Positions 48,801 to 57,800 of a stretch of 64,000 nt of DNA are shown here, piece after piece. The first letter of the stretch is position 1, and each line of letters begins with the position of its first letter. This DNA comes from Ophiura sarsii (taxonomy: Eukaryota > Echinodermata > Ophiuroidea > Amphilepidida > Ophiuridae), in contig CM069448.1 in NCBI GenBank assembly GCA_035610835.1, positions 26,871,905 through 26,935,904 of the forward strand, written 5' to 3'. The position numbers were made by a program, and so were the translations under genes. The notes under the pieces are model-generated. The model was not told where the DNA came from, did no database searches, and was given only the letters and a program-made list of their open reading frames with translations.

Positions 48801-51800
48801 TTTGAAAATTGAAAAAAATTCTACTTCTCAGGGGGGCATATCCCCCCACCCTCAGACGCCCCCCTGTTGGAGCTTTTAAACCAAACTAAACATACTAAAA
48901 TCAAGAAAAAATCAGTATAAAAAATGCTCAACTTCTTTTGTTCATTGATAAAAAACAAAATATTTATTGAAAATGAAGCGATGGCTTTTCAATACAATAT
49001 TGGTCAAAAGTATACACCAGATCGCACCAAATGAGTTTGAAAATTGAATTTTTTTCTACTTCTGAGGGGGGCACATCCCCCCTCAGACTCCCCCCTGTTG
49101 GAGCTTTTAAACCATCTATACTAAAATCAAGAATATATCAGTATAAAAAATGCTCAAATTCTTTTGTTCATTGATAAAAAACAAAATATTTATTAAAAAA
49201 TGAAGCGATGGCTTTTCAATACAATATTCGTCAAAAGTATACACCAGATCGCACCAAATGAGTTTGAAAATTGAAATTTTTTCTACTTCTGAGGGGGGCA
49301 CATCCCCCCTCAGACTCCCCCCTGTGCGGTGCTGCGCACCGCCTGGATGGTACCAGCTAAATTTAATTTTTTAGGGGCAAAACTTATCATCCCCCCCCAC
49401 ACCTAACAAGAAATATCCGCCCCTGGCTATATATGACATAATTCTCGTGTGCAACCAACCGGCTGTATTGAGTAGTTTAAAGGCATGAGCGTAGATGTAA
49501 TTTGCAACATAATGGAAACTTACCCATGCAGTTAGCCCCAAATTTAAATATATGCACCGGGTAATCCTCTCGTAGTATTGATAACAATAGGTTTACCAGA
49601 GCGAATTCCAGAGCGAATAGCGCTTCTAAGCGGGCAATTTATGTCATGTGGGGATAACCTATATCGAATTTGCCAGGCCCATTTCTGCAACTACTTATCT
49701 GCCTATGAAAGAGAGCCTACAAAGACGGGCTTAAAATCATGCTGTATCACGACAATGCGAGTCCTCACAAAAATCACATCACCCAGATTTCCTTGATGAA
49801 AATATGTATCCATTTGATGGAAGATCGACCTAACTCACCCGACTTGGCTCCCTGCGACTTCTGGCTGTTTCCCAAAATCATATAAAGGTTTCCTGGGAGA
49901 TTTTCAAAGAAGGACCCATTGAGTGAGGTGTTAATCACCGATCCTTTGCCACTCCTTTTAACAATATAGAAAAAAGGATCGCGCTTTCCCCGCTCTTTCC
50001 TCGAGCTTTCCTCTACTTGTGTTTGGGCAAGAGCCCTAAAGGCTGGCTCACATAGTAGCGGTAGATAACCAACGGATGGCGACGGACGTGAAAATCATAA
50101 AATGTTGGCGGCAACACGACGGCAAAAGGGGAAAAGCTAGATTCGCTGACGGGTGGGAACGACCTTAATAATAATAATAATACCGTGTTTATATAGCGCC
50201 TTACAAATAACACAAAGCGCTTTACATGAAAAATATCACAAAATACCAAAAATACATGATAAGAATGCAGACTAAAACCATTAAAATATTTTTAAAAAGC
50301 ACATGACAATGAGCGAGAAAAGCAGTCTTCAGCGACAACACGACGGCAACGAATGGCTACGGCAGGGAACGGAGTCTAGCGACCAAAATCGGACGTTGTC
50401 TGAGCGGCGAGTGACGATGTCTCGACGGAGCCCGGCAACAAGGAACGAGGTCAGACGGCTGGCAGCGGATTGGCTGGCGGCAAGGAACGGCTAGTGACGA
50501 TGGTTGCGGCGACGATGACGATGTGTGTGGGCGGGTCGTATAAATAGTCGATTTGGCGTTCCCACTCTTCACAACGTTCTGGTCATCCACTCAGACATAC
50601 GCTATGCTGGGCTGGAGAAGAATCTACTAACTATAAGTTTAAAATCGTGGACCATCGTTACAAAATCGTAACCCATTGCAGATGACCGTTGCAATGCCGC
50701 AGGTACTCGCAAACGACCCGCCATCAACAGTCATCACCCGTCACCCTCCGGCCAAAATTCGCAATCCATCGTCGCACCAAGGTCGTTACAATTTCGTTAC
50801 TTGCCGCAATGTGTCGTCAGGGTTCGAGATGTGACGTCACTTGCCATTGATTAGCCGTCAATGGTCGTTGACAACGACTACCAACGAAATTGTGACGACC
50901 TCAAAACGACTAGATACGGTCTCGCACGGCATGGAAACGTAAAGGAAATGAGCGTTGCGGTCTCCAACGAAATCTGAACGGAATCACAACGATTTTCTTG
51001 CCGCCACAACATTTTCAACATGCTGAAAATTTGCCGACGGACGCGACTGATAATTTCGGCCGTCTGCGGTGGCTAGCGGATTCATCAGCGACAACTGACG
51101 GCAACACACGATGATTGGCGGGAAATTCAAAATTGCAATCCGCAGCTTACCGTAGCTTGCCGTTGACCCCTCTCCGTCATAGTGTAAGCCAGCCTTAACA
51201 TGTAATAGTTCTATTGTAAAAGGATTCATCCATGTCGGCGGAATAACACTATATTTAGGGGCCTTTTGGGACTAATGTCTAGGGCCCCGTACAGGCAAAA
51301 GTTGCTGTCATTGGTACTGTCATTACAAACCGTGAATCGTGAACCCCCCCCCCCCCCCCCCCCCACACCATCCCCACCCCCACCCGGCACCGGCAGCAAT
51401 ACAGATTATTTACTTTTGGCCAATTATTAACATCATCAGACAATCAAACCTTTTTTACCCTCTCAGCTGAATAAACTCTCCGGGCTCCTGGACTAAGTAA
51501 TAGACTAGAATACTAGAGAATCACCATTGTACCCATGTTGATCAGTGTCCCTGGCCTAAAGTAGCCTAACTAAAGAATGAGTGACTCGGAAAAGAGTCGT
51601 TCTACAGGTCTTTTCCCCTTAGCCCTTATTCACTGAAGAGTACGTTTCTGAAAACTCTACCCCCCTCTCGCCATGCCACAACATTGTTTGACCCCCCCCC
51701 CCTGTATTACTGCCTGCACCTGAAACTGTCTTGCCCCCCCCCCCCCCCCCCCCCCCCTCCACCGTTCATTGTTATCAAGTTCAGAGAACATCTATATGTT

Positions 51801-54800
51801 ATCTTTTATGGGATTTTTTTACTGAATTTGACCATGTAACATATTCTATTTTGATGGACGCATGGCATCTAGGAGGGCAGGTTGTAGAATCTAGAGTGAA
51901 TCAGAACTCCCACTGCAGGTAGTGGGCCATGGTCTTTAATCCCCTGAATAATTTCACATATTTATGCACGGATCTCTCTCTGTTCATAAAACCAGTTAGG
52001 ATGCTCCCTCCAATTATCCTGGCTTTGAATACTATATGCTTACAATTGTTGTTTGCTATTGATCTTAATTTGCCCTTCATTATTTTTTGCTGGAGGCTAG
52101 TACAAGAACGAATGCTAGACACTTCGCCTCCAATGAATTCCGCCTCCCGAAAATGTTGCCTCCTGCAAATATTGCCTCCCGTAAATTTTGCCTGCCGTGA
52201 ATTACGCCTACGTACAACTTCGCCTCCCTATTTATTCCGCGTGCTTGGCTGAACATTGATAGCAGCGTCGGCGCGGTCGGGCCTCGTGTAAGCCTATTGA
52301 TTATGTGGTACCGTTGCAAATACGACTGGTATGTAGACCGGAGTAGACCTACTTGAAATTATTTAGCGTGCATGACTGAACGGAAGTATAGCCATACAGC
52401 GCAGCGGTTTGCCCTGCTCGTCAGTGCCCCGATTGTGCCCGGCCGCGTGCCTTTGGACGGACCCGTGGCTCGTGATGATGGCGGCGTGTGTCCCAGTGAA
52501 AGGTGTTCTATAGTTGTATTCCTTATCAATCAGCATATAGGGATATGCATTTTGAGTTTGACAGTAAGCCTAAGCCCTGTGTCTATATAATGAACAATTA
52601 TTATGTTTTGAGGTGTCCAAGTCTGGTATAATATAGGATCCAAAACATAATCATGATACTGAAAACGGATGTATTGGTCTCGCTATCGGACTGAGTTCCA
52701 AAATTAAAATTAAAAACTCATAGCTCGACCACTATCATGACTATGGTTTCAATCCAATGTTTTTACCAAGATCTCATCTTTATTGTTCGGCACAAAGCTC
52801 AATTATACAGATCTATCAATTCATGCAATTGTTGGTGATGTTAAATACAGCAAATCTATGAAGCAATGTTCTGCTTGAGCATGTTCAGGGATCATTTAGG
52901 CTATACCATAGGCTTATTTTAAGTTTGGCCGATGTAGTATAAGTGGGTTATATACCCTGAAAGTGAAAAAATCATTCACCGATTTTCCATGATCGAAACG
53001 GAACTGATAAAAGACTTTCGATGAAATTAACCGAGAAAATGTGTTCCCCATTATATAAAATGTCTGATAGGCCTATAGAACAAATCAATATAATTTCATA
53101 ATAATAACATCACGCATGTTGCTCATCCTCTATGCGCGCGTGTCCCGGCCCCCCGTAAAATATTTGGTGCCATCAGCAAGCATTTGAAATTTGTTTTCTT
53201 TCGTCTCTATATAACCGAAAAATCACCAATCAGCTACGGTGTTATTCCAGGAATTTCAAATAACCGTATTGTGTGTCCCCTTACTTTATTTAATACAATT
53301 TAATATGATAATGCTCTTTCGTGTAATTCAAAGATGTCTTCACACTTTTCACGCGGCCGGCGTCTGCAGACGATCCAAAATGTTTGAAAAAATGTCAAAA
53401 TTTACCATATTTGGAATCACCATGTAAAATGCATTCAAATAAGTACAAACATGCTTATTATTTGTTCTGTTATCCTTGAGATAGACATGAGAGTTTCTGA
53501 AAAAGGTTTCTGAAAAGTATGTTTTGTGTTAAACCAATAGCCGCGTGTAAAGTGTTCAAACTTAAAGAACTCCAGATTAGCCAATTAAAAGTAACAAACA
53601 ATTCAAACAATTAATAATGTTGACATTGAACTTTTGTTTTATTAATCGTAGTCATCGGGCAATCATTCAAACAAATATACAATTATACACAAATTTGATG
53701 ATAAACAAACAAACAAACACAATCAAGTTAATGAATCCATATAATTCAACAAATCAAAACAACAATCATTGCAAAAAGGGGATTGAAGAAGGTCGAATTT
53801 CACTATGATTTCATAATTTAATTAGCAAGCATTGAAACGTGTTTTCTGTCGTCTCACATAACCGAAAAACATAAATCAGCTAGTGTTATTCTAGGAATTT
53901 CAACCATAACCATGATAACCGGATTGTGCGTCCCTTAATTTATTTACAGTTGAAAATGACATAATGCTCTTCCGTGTATTTCAAAGATGTCTTAAACATT
54001 ATCCACGCGTCTGCAGACAATCCAAAATTGCACAAAATGTTTCAAAAATATCAAAATTATTGAATGTCATTTACCATATTTGGAATATCATAATGTAAAA
54101 TGCATTCAAATAAGTACAAACATGCCTATTATCTGTTCTGTTAGCCTTGAGATAGACATGAGAGTTAGAAAAAGGTTTCCGTGGTTAAACCAATAGCCGC
54201 GTGGAAAGTGTTCAAACTTAAAGTTAAAGAACTCCAGATTGGCCATTTAACAAGCAATTCAAACAATTAATGTTGACATTGAACTTTTGTTTTGTTAATC
54301 GTAGTCATCGGGCAATCATTCAAACACATATACAAGCTATACACAAATTTGATGATACACAACCAAACACATTCAAGTTTATAAATCCACATTAATTCAA
54401 CAAATCAACAATCATTACAAAACGTCAGAGGGGATTGAAGAAGGTCGAATTTCACAATGTTTTCACAATTTAATTAGCAAGCATTGAAACGTGTTTTCTA
54501 TCGTCTGTCGCATAACCGAAAACATAAATCAGCTAGTGTTATTCTAAGAATTTCAACCATAACCGGATTGTGCATCCCTTAACTTATTTTAAACAGTTGA
54601 AAATGACATAATGCTCTTTCGTGTATTTCAAGGATGTCTTAACATTATCCACGCGTCTGCAGACAATCCAAAATTGCACAAAATGTTTCAAAAATATCAA
54701 CATTATTTGTTCATCAGACCTCTTTATTTGTTTGAGTTTGTTCAGTTAGTTATTTACTGGATGAGGAAGAACGTTTGATGCTCTGATCGAGTTGTTGAAG

Positions 54801-57800
54801 AAACGCCCAACGAAAGCTGGGGGGTTACGTGGAAAGTTATCATACAACTTGGACGTCGGTCGCGTTTGATCTCAATCACTTTTCAAAAATCCCGCCAACT
54901 GTTTGTAAACCGTGTAGATTAAAGTTAATCACCGACAGATTATAACTTTTCTATAGAATGAAAGACAGTGCTGTATATAACGATAAGAGATAATCGTTTA
55001 CTATAATCTTGACTCGATACTTATTATCACCTTATTGTCTCTAATATTGAATTGGCATACCACACATTCACTAAAATAAACGATATTTATAATCTTTTTC
55101 CAACCGAATTTGACTGTAGGCTAAATGTATCAACATGTTAAAATGAACACACGCAAAAAGAAAAGAAAAACAAAAAGCAGTATATATTATCCAAATTAAT
55201 ATATAGTATACTAAATCAACTAAACTATTGTATATTACATTTAAGAAAATAGGCCTATACTTAGAATAACTTTAAATTATACTTTTTGAAATACTTTTTG
55301 AAAACAATTAATAACATTATAAGGCCGTCTTCATAATTATATTCAAGTTTATTTAAAGTGCATGAAATTGATAACACGATAAAACTGAGATTAAAATACC
55401 TAAAAATTCAAACCGGTTCATGGAAAGTAAGATTGAGATATTGGTTATTTTACAGAATGCGTGTATAGGTATTTAGAGCAGTATCTCCGAGTTTTAATTA
55501 AGCCGTTACAAAGTTTGAAAGAAGATTCAAATCTTAATATCTTCAATGTGAATGTGTTGCAAATGGCGATTTGGTTCGCTCCATGCCATTTCATGTCTAT
55601 GATGAATATAAAACATAGTTGATATTTCAGAAAATACGAAAGTAGCACTGGACATGAAACAAATTTACCAAATCGGGGGCTGAAATTGAACCTGTGTCTC
55701 CCGCATGGAAGCCCACTTCCTATGAAACTATATAGCAGGAAAGGTGATAAATGTAATAGGAATGTATTTTGATTTTAATTTATTTTCGTGGCTATGTAGA
55801 ATTTATGGTAATTCGTACATGTAGTACACAAAAGCGATATAGACCTATTATTTCTATATAAAACATATATTTGTATGGACAACTGCAAATGGCGGTCGAT
55901 GGTCATGGCTTACCGACGAGAGTGTCATGCCTGAGTATTTAATGAAAATGAGCAGGAAGTATAAGTGTTCAAATGCAGGCTTGATCTTTCTCACTCAGTG
56001 TTCTTCTATAATAATAATGGGCACATTTTATTGACAACTTTTCTATATTCTTATGTTTAGTGCAATACTTTTATTATGGAAAGCAGGCTTTCCTATAACC
56101 CTTTTATTAGCCATGTGATACATTGGTTCTATCAAGGAGTTGGTTCCATGCAGTTGTATTTTTTCATTGTAGGCCTATTTGTTTGTTTTGGGCAAACTGC
56201 AATGCCTTCTAATCTGGCTTTATCTGTATGCTTATCAATGTTGTTTATCAACGCGGGGAGAGATTAAAATTAAAATAAAATGAATGAAATTAAAATATTG
56301 CTCTTGTTGGAACAGTTTTAAAGTGGGAATCTTAGAGCGGATATTATAGCTACACGGCTACAGTAAAATACAGTTGCAATCCAAGTGGTATCGATTTATT
56401 TTGAGTATACAAAAGATATGTTAAACGCAAGTTGAAATGGCTGTATACAATCGATGATTTTCTACCCCGTAATTTCTGGGTGTCAGCACGTGTGTGCTGA
56501 CCGGGTGTGCTGATTCGTATCAATTTGCCTATAGTATTGTAAAATCCTTACCACCACAGCAAGTATATTGTAAAATCCCTATAACCAGCAAATAGGCATA
56601 CATGAAGTACAGTCATCACATAAGTAACTGACCAGGTAATAAATGTGCTGATAACTCTAAAAGTATAACTCCTACATAAACATGTTAAATTATAAACATG
56701 TTGAGAAATTTCTCTTCTTGAATTTGAGATATTACACGCTAAGAATGGCTGATTATTAAGGAAGTTTACAATCCCATATGTAGCCTACTGTCAAGTCTGA
56801 TTTTCAATTTCACATTTTCATTTTCAACACGGGGGCTCAGACCGGCAAATTATTGATTAGGCCTACTGGCAGTGGTAGTGCAAATTCACCGTCGATGGCC
56901 TGACTGTTGTATGAGTCGGCCGGTGGCATTGTTACGGTTGATCAATACGGCACACACGCTTACTGACATACTCTCCCCATGTTGAAAAGAAAGTGTTAAA
57001 TTGAAAATCAGACTTTTTTCCTAACGTTCGGGATCGTAGCTTCCTCTTTAATCAACCATTCTTTAGCGTGTAGGGCCTAATATCTCAAATTCAAGAATAA
57101 AAATTTTTCAACAACTTTATAATTAAATGTATGTTTATGTAGGAGTTATACTTTTAGAGTTATCCGCATGTTTATTACCTGCTCAGTTACTTATTGTGAT
57201 GACCTATTTGCGTTATAGTATTGTAAAATCCCTACCACCGGCAAGTATTGTAGTCCCTGCCACCAGTAAAATATGGAAAAGGCCCACTGCCCCACATTGA
57301 ACAAGCGCCCTAATAATACTTCAAGCCGAGGAGTGTTTGCTTGAAAAATATATAATATATAATTTTTTTGGAAATTTTAGTCCGTAGATGTATAATTTAC
57401 ACATGAAAGGCCTACTAACAAGTAGTCCGTATCCAAATTAAAGTTACAGCGTCCATATATTTCTATACTTTAATCTTTACCAAAAGGGGTTACCCCGGTA
57501 CAAACCGTCATATTCCCACCATCCATTTTGTCACTGATTTCTCTACCATCATGCATGCATCGGGAGTTTAATTAATTTGTTTGGTATGGTACGGGGGGGG
57601 GGGGGGGGACCTGCAACTTCACGTGCAAATGAGTACCGACCAAATAATCTTTTGGTTTATCAAAATACGGCACAATTGTAACAGATATATTTGAGTTTTA
57701 CGGTCATCTTCAAGGTGGAAACTCCAAATGAAACACATAAAACACAGAACAGAGATGATCTTTTTCCGTCGACTATAATAATATAAAATAAGCCTAACCA

